Positions 22,305 to 33,364 of a stretch of 64,000 nucleotides of DNA are shown here, piece by piece. Origin of the DNA: Phialocephala subalpina (Eukaryota; Ascomycota; Leotiomycetes; Helotiales; Mollisiaceae); assembly GCA_900073065.1 (NCBI GenBank), contig FJOG01000007.1, positions 1,237,997 to 1,301,996 on the forward strand, written 5' to 3'. Below the pieces are notes generated by a model, which ran no database searches, was not told the DNA's origin, and saw only the letters and a program-made list of their open reading frames with translations. Position 1 is the stretch's first letter; the number at the start of each line of letters is the position of its first letter. Both the position numbers and the translations under genes were made by a program.

Positions 22305-24273
22305 TTAAGCTAACAAGCCTCTAAACTTCTCCTTAATATCCCTCTTATCCGACAATTGGCTGAGTGGTCCCGGCAGCGTCACATTCCATGGCCCAGCTTC
22401 TAATGGACAATAATTATCCTTACCTGGCAACTTTCCCGTCTGGAAAAAAATATTCAGTTTCCCAAAAGCACATAGATTCTGTGTGGCGCTAGAGGTATGC
22501 TGCTTTTGTTAGTCGCCGTATCAAGAGGAGAGTGCTGAGAAGGGGTTTGAACATACTCCGATACCCTCAATTGTGAGAAGTTGGGATCCGGAGAAGCGGG
22601 TCGTTCCATTCACACCACTAGGAAACGTTAGTCGCCAGTCTGTAAGCACGACTATGGGACTCAGAGTGGCCTACTTCTGGTGTGGAGTAATCATGTCAAG
22701 TGTGTTGCTGACGAACAGTATGGGATTATTCGTCTTTGCATAGAATGGACCTTTTTCATGTCAGATTTTCTTAAGTCCACGCCATCTAAGCAGAGATACA
22801 CACCCGGATATCGATAGTTTGAAGTGATGGGCCATCCAGCACAAGAAATTCCCTGTGTCAAGATGTATTCACCAGCAAGCCAGCTCTCACTCTCAGCCTT
22901 CGGCAGGCGAGTCAAAACTTCAGGCAAAGTTAATCCATACTCGATTCCACCGGTATCAGTACACAGCACGGCTCTTTCCCAGAGTGACGAGACATCAGGA
23001 GGAGCTGTAAGGTTGACTCCGAGTTCCTGCTCCAACTGTTGAAGTTTAGCTAACGTGACATCTGGCAAGAGTGATTCAGCTGCGACGAGGGCCTGGGCGA
23101 TCAGAGGAAATCCGTTGATTGGGGAATAGATCTCCCCAAAGATCAAGAGCTTTATACCAGTGAGGAAATACTCGATTGCCGTGGCGTTGCTCCAGCCATT
23201 TTGATATGCAGATATGGGACTGAGACTGTTTACGAAAGCCTCGAATCGAAGATAGATGTCGTGAGCTGTGGTGCCCGTATAGTAAGGACAGTTGACTGGA
23301 CCAGCAGCATTGCAATAGACAAAGAACGTCGAGAATACTTCGTCAGTGTTAGTGACAAAGTTTTGGGCTGTGCCTTTGATCCAATCATCGGGATTAACCA
23401 CGCCATCGAGGATAACCCTCCCAAGACGATTAGGAAACATAGAGGCAAAGGTCTGGCCGATGACTGTTCCATAACTGAAGCCCCAATAATTCAGTAAAGA
23501 TGCGTTCTCGCATGATCGACCCTGCTCGCTAGCGGCGTGGGCGTCCACGATTGAGATCACATCTCGAACAACTATCGCTGTCGTGACGTGTGGACCTGCT
23601 TGGGTTGGTCCTCCGATAGAGTTCTGACAAGCAACCCCTATCTCGACCGATTGATTGTAACTGGCTTCGAAGAATATAGGTGCAAGTTCGGGTCCAGAAA
23701 GCGGTTCTAAAGACCGTTTCTGGAGATTGGATGGCAAAGTGCAATTAGCTGCGGGGATACTCGCTCCAATACCGCGCGGATCCCATGAGACTAGATCATA
23801 ATTCGACCCCACAACTTGGAGCTCAAGATCGATAACTTCTTGAAGGAATGCCACACCTGATCCACCGGGTCCACCAGGGTTTGACAATACCATTCCTTTG
23901 TATGGGGTGGTCGTTGCTGCATATCTGATGATCGGAACGTAGGACCTCCCCAAATTCGGGTTTGTGTAGTCAAGCGGAACCTGCCATTGATAATTAAGTT
24001 ATATTTCTGACGCGAGTGCCAGACTCGAGCTTACATCAAGCATTGCGCAAGTAAAGTTAGAAAAGCAGGGATACCACGTGAGATGTTTGGAAGGAAGGAT
24101 CTGAGAACTCATTAGCTCTGATCACGAAAGCTATAAATGGATATAACACAGACCTCTGAGAATGTCCATTGTTTCGGGAGGTTCTGGGAACGACTTGAAA
24201 GCGGAGACGCGGTCACTAGACTAACAATTGAAGATGCTAGGAAGAGAACAGTGCTAGAAAAGAGCAAACCCAT
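22305..24273 (-). CDS. Secreted TAP-type alpha/beta hydrolase (tripeptidyl aminopeptidase-like)
   Basis: Six exons: 24154-24273, 24035-24100, 22804-23980, 22675-22750, 22557-22617, 22305-22499; introns of 53-57 nt; 564 aa. A signal peptide (MGLLFSSTVLFLASSIVSLV) is followed by W-x-PC and CAML-DVPLDYTNP, the usual start of this family. The fold shows NPGGPGGSG (oxyanion region), SWDPRGIG, the nucleophile Ser231 in GFSYG, the acid in NTLDMITP and the His in GIGHTS, which lies across an exon junction. TAP-type hydrolases release peptides from protein N-termini or hydrolyse esters outside the cell. Several N-glycosylation sites are present. Confidence 0.9.
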
Positions 24274-24375
24274 GTTGAGTATACAAAATTATGACAGAAA
24301 AGACGAGGTGCTCTGAACGACAGAAATAGATCTCGAGCTTTGTTTTGTTCGATTCCGGTTGAGGAAGTGCAGCTT

Positions 24376-24382
24376 CTTTATA
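24376..24382 (-). promoter_or_regulatory. Probable TATA box of the TAP hydrolase gene
   Basis: On the minus strand the sequence reads TATAAAG, about 105 bp before the ATG at 24273. It is the best TATA match in the upstream region. Confidence 0.4.
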
Positions 24383-25845
24383 TCTTGCAGACCTCGTTCT
24401 TTTGACAGCCTTTCCCCCGCCGATCGTCACCGGGGAAACTCATGAACATTCCTCAGCCTTGTTGCCTGCTTCCGAGTGACACCCTTGATGTCTACGAACG
24501 AACGAGCCACTGAACAGGCCAGATGCTGTCCATAGAGGGCGCATCGTGACATACACTCTTTCTAAGCTGCATGGCAAGAGGACGTCACTAGGCAGACAAG
24601 CACCTGTACCATACGAATTGTCCAATCGAGGAATAGAAAGCGTCATTTGTCAGACGTGGATCTTTTGAAAGTAGAGGGTTGGAGGCTAAGGCTGTGCGGG
24701 GATGAGCCCCGCTAGCTGGCATTCATCGTCGACTCGTGGGGCAGCATATAGGTTAATTGGCAGGTTGATGGAAGCTTATGGCTGCGGTTCGGCGTCCGGG
24801 CCAACATTCAGCATAATATGCCATACGGTGCATGCTGAAAGAGCACTTCCGGTTGAAGCGGAGGTTCGAAGTGTTGCGACGAAGAAAATTGTACGTAGGG
24901 AGTTCGGGTCATCTCATCGTCCTGGTCTAACCGCGTTGGGTCAACGTCTTCCCCACAACACTGACATCAATCAACCTCCCGACAAGCAACCTTTACCAGC
25001 GTCTCATGACTTAAATCTCGAAAGTCGTTCCTCTACATTTCCAAGCCAGGCTGGATGCATTCCGCGACAAAATGCGTCGCAGTACTGGCCGCATTTGTCC
25101 GCATTTGTCGAGCTTCGAGCCGCCGCAGATGTCACTCCGCCTCATCACGTTATTCACCATTTTGTCGACTTTCTTCTTGATGATTCCAGCTTTCAAACCA
25201 CGAAAGTGTGCTCTCATTGCGACTTCCTGTTGAAAGATGCAGATATAAGATGTTCCCGTTCAAGAAATTGCATATTGGTGGCAACGCTCGAAACTTGCAT
25301 GACCCCTTCTGGCACCTATGGTATTTGTGATCTCCTCTGAAAAGTTCACCTTGGGCTGGATTGAAGCTCTTCAAATCAGAGAACTCGATAAGCGACTTCC
25401 TGGCCACTTTGCCATTGGTGATACTTCGATACCAAGCGAAGTGCGACAATGCGATAGATCCGAGTTCCTACCAACAATAAACTGATAAGTTGCTCAATAT
25501 TTCTTGATGCAAAGGCTCGGCTGCTTCTCGAGAAGTATGATTGAAAGTTTCATGAATTTGGGACTGTGGGCGAGGGAGTGGTGTAGATTTGAGCGAGGGA
25601 GATTTTGGTGTTCTCGCGCGCCAAAATCGGCAACTTTTTTCTCCGACTGAGAGCTTGCCTGCAGTAGTCGGATGTCGTGTCAAACGCATGCGGCCAACCA
25701 AATCACTAGCGTTTGTTCAATTGGACAAAGTGCTTGGAGACCGCTTTGCGAAGGGAACTATCGAGTGTCACAACAGGACCGAGTTCCGTCTCTTGCAAAA
25801 GAAGGAATAACAATGGGGTGAAAGGGCTGACGACCATGGGATATG

Positions 25846-25862
25846 CCCCCCCCCCCCCCCCC
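25846..25862. repeat. Homopolymer run of 17 C
   Basis: An uninterrupted C run in the 5' region of the second MFS gene. Its length may vary between strains or be misread by sequencing. Confidence 0.9.
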
Positions 25863-25964
25863 AATAAACTCCCTGCAAACCCGAGATCCATTTACTCGGA
25901 TCTTTGACACTGGTCTCATTTGCGACCTGCTTCATTGTCTACTGTTGTTGTCACTGTCTACGTT

Positions 25965-27667
25965 ATGTTTGCCCGACGAAACGAGAAGGCCCTTGTTCCT
26001 TATGCCTACGCTCTGAGATCTTCAAATGCATTCGTGATTCTCGTAGTATCTGCTGCCACCTTCACAGTGAGTTTTATCGGAAAACGAACTTCAATCAGCT
26101 TCAAATGTTGATGCCTTCCTAGGACACATTCTTATATGATCTCGTGAGCAAAGTCCCACTCAACCTCGATCTTGACATCTGACCCCTCAACAGATCTTAC
26201 CTATCATTCCAAACATCTTGCAAGATAAATTGAGCATTCCGATTGCTGAAGGCATGACAATTCCCTATTATAAGCTGAATCACGTGCCACATGTCATCCA
26301 GACTGACCTTCTTCCTCAGTCACAACATGGGTTTCTATCTTACAAGGCACTTTTGGTGCCGCATTCCTCTTCACGCCAAGTAAGTTCCTTCCCTTAAAGC
26401 TGTCTCAAAGTCTCACAGGGAATAGTGCTTCTTGGAATATATGGCTCTCACGATGATTCCAAACGAGGACCCTTCCTCGCTGGTCTCATAGTCCTCGCCA
26501 TCGCAACCTTACTGTTCTTCCTCGGCACCCACATTTCCATTCTCGTTATCGCTCGCCTTTTGCAGGGTACCTCATCAGCATTCATCTGGACGTCTGGCAT
26601 CGACTTCCTCAATTCTCGTGTGGGGCCTGAAGCAGCGGGCCATGCTATGAGTTGGTTCATGATGGCTACTTCTTTCGGAGAACTGTTGGGGCCCATCTCT
26701 GGTGGAGTTGTTTATGAGCATGCTGGCCAATTGGCAGTTTTCGGTGTTGCTGCTTCCGTTATCTTCGTGGACGGTGTCCTGAGATTGTTGGTTGTAGATG
26801 AGAAGGTTCCAAATGACGGCCTTGACGATGGTTGCACTACCTCCGATTCTGAGGCGGCCATGCAATCCCTAATTTCTGAAGATGTCCACGCCGAAATAGG
26901 GATCTATGGAGCGTTGAATCTCTCTCCTCTCCAAGGCGAAGACGAACATTCTATCGATGGAGATGATGCAGCAGTATATCACTCGAATTTAAGGATTTTC
27001 ATACGAGACACAGACTTCATGATCAGTCTCACAGCTGCTCTCTTGACATCCACAACGAGAAGTGCACTGGAAACGGTGAGTCTCCATCCCACAACACAAA
27101 TACATCATTCCCTTCTCTAACCTTCCACAGGTGCTTCCAATATATGTCCAAACAACTTTCAACTGGTCGCCATCACTCAGCGGCCTCATCGTCCTCTGTG
27201 CTCTCGCACCCTCTCTCCTCTCACCACTCATCTCTCACATTACCTCCATCTCCGGCCCACGATACATCTCCACCATAGCCCTCCTAATCCTCGGTGCACT
27301 CTTCCTCACCGTCGGTATCTGGACCTCCGCTTCCGAAGTCTTATTCTGCGTCCTCATCACTGGAATTGGAATCTCCCTATTCACAGCACAAATTCCTCAC
27401 ATGGTAGCTTTCACCGTCATTGCGAACAAGGCCTACGAGGAGGTCGGTATGAGAGATGAGAGCGAGAAGAAGAAACAGAGCGTACAGGTTTATGCTGCGA
27501 TGAATGTAGCGTTTGCGGCTGGGTTGCTGGTTGGTCCAACGTGGGTGGGATTGATACAGGGGACGTTTGGGTGGACGGTCTTTTGCGTTTCGTTTGGTGT
27601 TGCGGAGGTTGGATTGGGCATCCTCACGGCATTCTCGTGGAAGAAATGGAAAAGGGGTGAAAGATAG
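25965..27667 (+). CDS. MFS transporter (DHA1/VMAT-like)
   Basis: Six exons: 25965-26066, 26123-26143 (21 nt), 26194-26251, 26320-26379, 26426-27075, 27131-27667; 475 aa. TM1 spans the first small exons (FVILVVSAATFT, DTFLYDL, ILPIIPNIL), typical of H+-antiport carriers of the vesicular amine/multidrug type. Further helices include GPFLAGLIVLAIATLLFFLG and RLLQGTSSAFIWTSGIDFL. A long acidic central loop is followed by TM7-12 (VLPIYVQTTFNWSPSLSGL; YISTIALLILGALFLTVG). Substrate is unknown. The third intron (26252-26319) uses a GC donor with a normal AG acceptor. Confidence 0.85.
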
Positions 27668-28316
27668 TTTTGAGATGGTTGAGAGTCATATCAAAAGCGG
27701 GAGGTAGCCCCTGACATGGTAGGCGAGAAAAGACAAAGAAATCTCAGGAGAGGAACAGAGAGGATTCTCTTCTCAAGAAGATTGATTAGTTCTCATTATC
27801 TTTGTGAATGTATAAGTCGCACGAGCGTAGGATCATTGGCGGAAGAAAAACAAATACATGAAATAATCACGTGCACGATGCTCGTGACACCCCTTTCGCC
27901 GCCTCCCAAAAATCCCCCCTTCTCTAAAAATTCCGATATGAACTCATCCAGAGTCCCTTTGCATGTGAGAACGGAACAACTAGGGAATTGAAGCCACTCA
28001 CAAACCCTCCATTTGATGAAGTTGCACGATTTCGGCCTGCACCGGCCCAGAAATCGGGTGACATGCCGCCCGAATCGAACCACCACAACACCTCCTCAAT
28101 ACCTCAGAACAGGCCACAGCACCACAGCCTCAACAAACCTCAGTACATCTTTTGCACATATAAGAGATGTAGATAATCCGGTCTGCGAAAATGACGCCAG
28201 GAATACCTGCAAACATCCATCTTTCCACTGTACCAACCAACCATTTGGCATTTACCTCAGCCGGGTACCTTCTCAACATACGAACCTATCAAAGTACCAG
28301 ACTTTGAAGAAGAATC
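27668..28316. other. Intergenic region
   Basis: About 650 bp between two plus-strand genes. Nothing with coding character is seen. Confidence 0.5.
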
Positions 28317-28643
28317 ATGAGTGTCACAAAGAACGTTACGCTTGTAGCGCTCGGTGCTCTGGGAGCTGTTATTGCGGTTAATCAGTTAGCGAAGCCGGCG
28401 AAGACACCTGGGATTGCGAACATGATGAGGAGGCAGTTGGATGATTATAATGTGCATGTGCAGCCGGTACAAGATCCAAAGTACGCTCCTTACTAGATCA
28501 TTTTGAAGGGAGGGGTGGAAGATGCTGACGGGCGTGATAGTGATACCATCTTTGACCGAACGAAGATCTTGAACGACGTCAAGGCGAAGAAGCCATGGAA
28601 CATGTCGTATGCAGACAAGGAGAGAATGAGGAAGTCTGAATAG
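28317..28643 (+). CDS. Small membrane-anchored protein, unknown
   Basis: Two exons, 28317-28480 and 28541-28643, with a 60-nt phase-2 intron; 88 aa. The N-terminus is one hydrophobic segment (VTLVALGALGAVIAV) followed by basic residues, a layout common in small inner-membrane mitochondrial proteins. The second exon is hydrophilic and looks conserved (DTIFDRTKILNDVKAKKPW). I do not recognise it. The frame restored by the splice and the C-terminal composition support a real gene. Confidence 0.6.
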
Positions 28644-29966
28644 AGAATTGGGGAGACGAAGCATGGAATCGGCGTTTGGGAATATCATTGTAGGAGTTTG
28701 GTTGGGAGTTGAGAGTTGAGAGTCAACATGTTTGTATATTGCGGGGGAAGCGAGGAGCACATTTAGTCCAAGACGCGCATCGGCATTTGCGAATTGAGAG
28801 GGACTTAGAATAACTCTAAAGTACCCGTAAAGTGCGCAATGAAATCAAGTACAAGGAAACATGGAACAGCATCTGATGTCCCATCATTTCTCCAAGTGAA
28901 AACCTCCAAGGATCTGATACCTAGCCTAGAGGCGAATGCACTTCTCACTTTGCTTATTATCTCGATCTTTCTCATCCATGACAAGTTTCGTCCTCGCTTC
29001 GAGAATCTCTTGGCCACTCTTATACCTTTGTAGTTGCTGCCAAGTTTCTTCATGTTCTCGTTGATTAGGACAACTGGAAAGGCATCTCGGCAATATACAC
29101 TCGGGAGTAATCGAGTCTAGTAGTTATGCTTTAGCTAGCGTCGTAGGTATCTCGATGTCGGGATAGGTACCACGGGTAAGTAGGGGATCGAAGTGCAGTG
29201 GAATGACGGACCGAGTAGATTATTTGGGATTGTGGTCGATAGATGCGTCGCGATTGGTATCTTTAGAGATGCAAATCGGGAAATCTTCTTTGCCAAGCAT
29301 GTTCGTAGTCTTGGAGACCTTTTGCTTGGGCATTTTGGTTCTTGCTAATACTAGAATTTTTTCGTCACGGGTCTTTGATCAAGTGTCGCAACTGTATCTT
29401 ATGGATTTGAACATAGGAAAAGACGGAGGTCTCGAGCAAGTTAGGGTATATAAAGGATATTACATTCGGAAAGACTTTATGTAGCGCTCATTTGAAAATC
29501 TTTGATGAGGTGGCAAACGTGATTGGATGTGTGATCCCCGAAATGACAAGAAGAAAGGGTCGAATTTACGAGCATGATTGACACTTGTCGCTATATTAGC
29601 CTGTGACTGTATCACAGGTTAGTATACCTCATATTCTTTTACTGAGTAAATACAGCTAGCAAACGGTGGAAGGACTTGGTCGATCAAGATATTCCAGAAG
29701 AGAGTGATGGCTGAAGCGGGGTAGCAATCTAGCAAAGGATGCTTCATTTTGACGCAAAGCGTCGCTTGATTCAGCCATTTGAAGGAGCAAGAAAAGAGGA
29801 CCGAGGCTTTTCAGTTTTTGAGAGCCCACATTATATAGCCGTGAATGATGAACAGATTTGGGTAGCCTGAGACTAAAGACGTTTGACCTGCACTAGGCTA
29901 GATCTACTCTAGCGAGATGCTGTCAGCTCGAACGGTATTCATGCTCATGCTCCTATGCCGACGGCC
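28644..29966. other. Intergenic region between convergent genes
   Basis: About 1.3 kb. A 93-codon frame at 29203-29484 has a hydrophobic middle but no domain or conserved pattern, so I do not call it. No repeat is seen. Confidence 0.45.
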
Positions 29967-32310
29967 TCATATTGTTCCAAAGTATAGATCATCTACATCG
30001 TCATCTTGATCATCCATCTCATGTTCATCATCCGCACTGCCTTCCGAACCCCTCCACCACCGTTGTGGACTTCGAATCCAAGCCCACATGTCTTTTAAAC
30101 CGCGGCCAGCCCATCGAACGAAATGAGCTAGATTTGAAAGGTTCAGAGCGACGAGTACGAATGCGGTGCTAAGGAACAAAGCCACGAAAGTGTATATCCA
30201 GTCTTTGAACTTCACATCGCTAGGAAGTATTGATTGCATGCTGAATATTGTGGATGCCAAGGTGGGAGGAAGATAAACCTTGATATTCAGTCAGCAGGCA
30301 AGAAGACAGAGCAATTTAGGGGATTAGTTCACAATGGTAACCACAGTCAAGGCTTGAATGAATTTGCTCTGTTTTCTGGTGGCGATGGCTTCTGAATGCT
30401 GGGCGTGAGTCACGAGCTATTGAAGTGGCTGTCAGCAAATCTGTACGGAAGCATACCGAAGTGACCGAACAAAAAACTTGCATTGGTTATCATGTTCTCA
30501 AACAGATCCGTCTGATATTGAAGTGAACTTAGAAGATCTTTGAGCTCGATTACATCCTTGTCAATTGCTGCCAGATATGACCCCGACGACACACCTGCGG
30601 AGTCACCATTTTGGGGGCCATAGAAATACCGAATTTCGCCGTCCTTGAACGTCTCCCAGGTTACGACGGTTTTTGAGAGAAGGTTTGCAAACTGGCGCAG
30701 GACGCGAACAGTCCATTTGAACCCTTTTTGCTGTGTCATATCCAGTTCATCGGTCTTGTAGATATGTGTATCTTCTGTAGTAAAGGATTGAACCTAAATA
30801 TGTTAGCTTCGAGAATCAATGACCGTGATCAGTCACAGTCCTTATTCTGGTATACATACGTAGGGTTCAGTGCCCTGTAATAATCGTGATACTGAGTTGT
30901 TCCATTCTTGTTTGACCTGTCTCATACGGGCTGCGAGAGCCCTCAAAAAATACTCTCGTGGTAGCCACAAAGGACGGTCCAGTGGATGCCCACCACCCAA
31001 AGAGTGAGGATCATATCGACGAGGCTGGTCGCATAAAGTATTGACATCCTCGCTATGTCTTGCGCCCTTGAAATAGACATCAACAAAACAATATGCTGTC
31101 CAAACCCAGTCATCAACACCTGTGACCATGACTGAACATTGTGCTTCGTATATATAGTCACGCTTTTTCTTCTTCTTAGATGCACTAGAACCTTTCCTCG
31201 GGAGATGAATGACCTCCTCAGCAATTCGAAGTGGAGTACCATCTCCTGTGAGACGTTCGTCGTCTCTTTTGGAGGCCATCCGGCGCCAAGCGTAATATGG
31301 GAGATGGAACTCCAATGAGAAAGTAGACCCGCCGACAGGCGAAGGAGACTAGAATGTGTGAGCACGCGGGATGATCCTATGGTCTGGTAAATGACTGATC
31401 ATGATATTGCTGACATACACTATAGGGTGTATAATGAAACTGGCCAGTTTCCGGCGCCATTCATTCAAGAGCTTGGTGCAGAAAAACAGTAAACAGAATA
31501 AAATGGAAGCTCGGCAATTGACGAAACCTACGTGGCCAGGCCTGATAATGTCTGTTCAAAGTGTGGTGTGAAGAGAAAGGAGTTAACTTACATAAATGTG
31601 AACACCGATAGAAGCACGACAGGCAAGATATATATGCAGAAAGTCGCGTAAGAACGCTGCTTGCATATGAGAGACGGTCAAGGCCAATGCCATGCAGCAA
31701 TGAGGGTCCAAGTCTGTGATATATCTGAAGTGAGGGCTATGGTCAGCAGATTCAAGGTATGCAGTCTGAAATGCCCTACATCAAGCGACGTTCTGCCGCT
31801 ATAAAATTAGGCTCCGCTGGCGCACGCATATGGGACAGGCGCTGTGTGGTGTTAGATGTATCTTTAAACAACAGCTTGAAGAAGAGCTACCTGCTTGATA
31901 AGTTCAGAGTGTAGTTGATGTGCAGTTAGAGGATTATCATGATCAAGCTGTCTGCACTGGCCTGACGACGGTTGAATTTGGGGGATGATGCCTGAAACAC
32001 TCTCGTCGTTACGGTCATCTAAGAGGATCTTGTTCTTGAATATAGAAGGATCTGGTGGCTGATGGAATAGCTCGACATCCGAATCGTTGAGAAACCTCCC
32101 AAGTAAAAGCCTTCGCGATAGATGGCGTCCGGGATCGTCTGTACATCCTTGATCGACGAAATTATCAATGACTTCCAGTTTTGAGACACCATCTTGCAAA
32201 TGGCGGCTATTTTCTGACAGGTACACTCGTGTTTGCCTTTGTGTGAAGACCGATTTCCACCTGAAAGCCTCATTCTTGAAGTGACCGCTATGAAATCTGG
32301 CTTCATCCAT
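29967..32310 (-). CDS. Fungal CorA-like membrane protein
   Basis: Seven exons: 31891-32310, 31780-31841, 31592-31724, 30860-31348, 30457-30793, 30333-30391, 29967-30278; 603 aa. The soluble half contains IYITDLDPHCCMALALT and FHLPYYAWRR, blocks I associate with a fungal CorA-like family. A helical stretch (IELKDLLSSLQYQTDLFENM) leads to two C-terminal membrane helices (LTVVTIVYLPPTLASTIF; YTFVALFLSTAFVLVALNL) and an acidic tail. The G-M-N loop of true CorA Mg2+ channels is replaced by a sequence around FSMQS, so ion transport is uncertain. The donor/acceptor pair 30456/30392 was chosen to keep frame; the 243-nt intron 31349-31591 is unusually long. The start is the first ATG after an in-frame TGA (32329-32331); translation could conceivably begin in the upstream Cys-rich gene. 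Confidence 0.75.
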
Positions 32311-32328
32311 GGCATTAAAAGTCCACAA

Positions 32329-32736
32329 TCATCTGTCGTCGTAGATCTTAACGTTTTCAACTAGACAGTATAAATCGCGAAGATGATTGCAGTTGGCGCA
32401 GTCCTCTCTCCATATAGGTGTGGGTCCACAACCATTTAAATGGCATTGACACTGATCAGCATTAACATTTGACCATGGACAAGACGCGAGGACTTACACA
32501 GTACCACACTTGTTCCCAGTGCCAGGCTCGTTCCTTTTTGGAATCTCCCTTCTTCTTAGAAGACCCGTGGCCGCGTTTTGATGATGATGAGGTATGGGCC
32601 TTGAAGAGTGTCAGTATTGGTGAGGCTATGCATTAAACAGAGACGCAAGATGGGCGCTTCGAGCCTCGACTTGTTGTCGAATTGCATGCAAGGCTCTACG
32701 GAAAGGGCACGAAAAGAGAATTCGACGACTGACCAT
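32329..32736 (-). CDS. Short Cys-rich zinc-ribbon-like protein
   Basis: Exons 32498-32599 and 32329-32451 are firm (46-nt phase-0 intron). The first exon is inferred to be the ATG alone (32734-32736) joined across a 134-nt intron; about 75 aa. A Ser/Lys/His-rich start leads to KKERAWHWEQVWYC, then CQCHLNGCGP, a CANC pair, HLRDLYC and the ending VENVKIYDDR. The Cys pattern suggests one or two metal-binding knuckles. The last 41 codons and the preceding WHWEQ segment match the end of the caspase-like protein at 55428-57975, including the intron position. The stop is 18 nt before the ATG of the CorA-like gene and in the same frame. Confidence 0.55.
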
Positions 32737-33364
32737 AATGACTATGAGACAGAAAGACCGGAGAGAACTGCAGTGATCAATATGAAAGCTATTGCCTGAG
32801 GCGTTCCGATGAGTATGAATTTTCGGAATAGTAGTAAGATTCCGCGGGAATTTTTGAAGTGTAGTGTATTCGTAAACAGAGTTGGAAACGCCTCCGAGTC
32901 ACCCCTCGGGGAAGGCTGCGAACCTCCAGGCTTCTACCGCAGCTCGGCGTAGCAAGCTAGCTAGAAAAAGGTAGACGAGGAATTGGTATCGACAGTTGAA
33001 GGTACTGGAGATAGAATTTCAAGATAAATCACAAGGGCATATATTTGCGTGTGACGAGTCGGGTATTGCGTTAATTTGTGCCCAACGAGTTGTGATGGCG
33101 TTTTGAAAAGAGAGACGTAACGAGTGGACGAAGTTTTAGAAGTATTGACGAGACTTGCTGTGTGAGAGTCTCTATTTGAGCGTGTGAGGAAAGTACTGAT
33201 GTGAGAAGGCAAGAGCAAACTTCGCGGAACCTTGCCACAGATGAGGCGAGGTTGGGCTTGGGAACTTAGCGGGGCATCATCAAGCTTCACTCATATGTAC
33301 ATTTGCTTACAACCACAACCACCAAGCTGGACTTGGGACTTCATGGTTTCACGACTGATGAATC
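32737..33364. other. Divergent intergenic region
   Basis: About 630 bp between divergently oriented genes, with no coding signal seen. Confidence 0.5.

Larger units (their letters stand above)
24274..25964. other. Long divergent intergenic region
   Basis: About 1.7 kb. A 212-codon plus-strand frame at 24702-25340 has no domain or splice partner, and I regard it as chance. A run of 17 C at 25846-25862 lies close to the next gene. The region carries the promoters of both flanking genes. Confidence 0.5.

Noticed and set aside
24702..25340. 212-codon plus-strand frame
   Set aside because: Starts without good context, contains no recognisable motif, and two minus-strand frames overlap it; looks like chance in a GC-richer stretch.
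31375..31560. Hydrophobic open stretch inside the 243-nt intron of the CorA-like gene
   Set aside because: Including it as an exon breaks the frame on one side, and direct joining of 31592 to 31348 is in phase.
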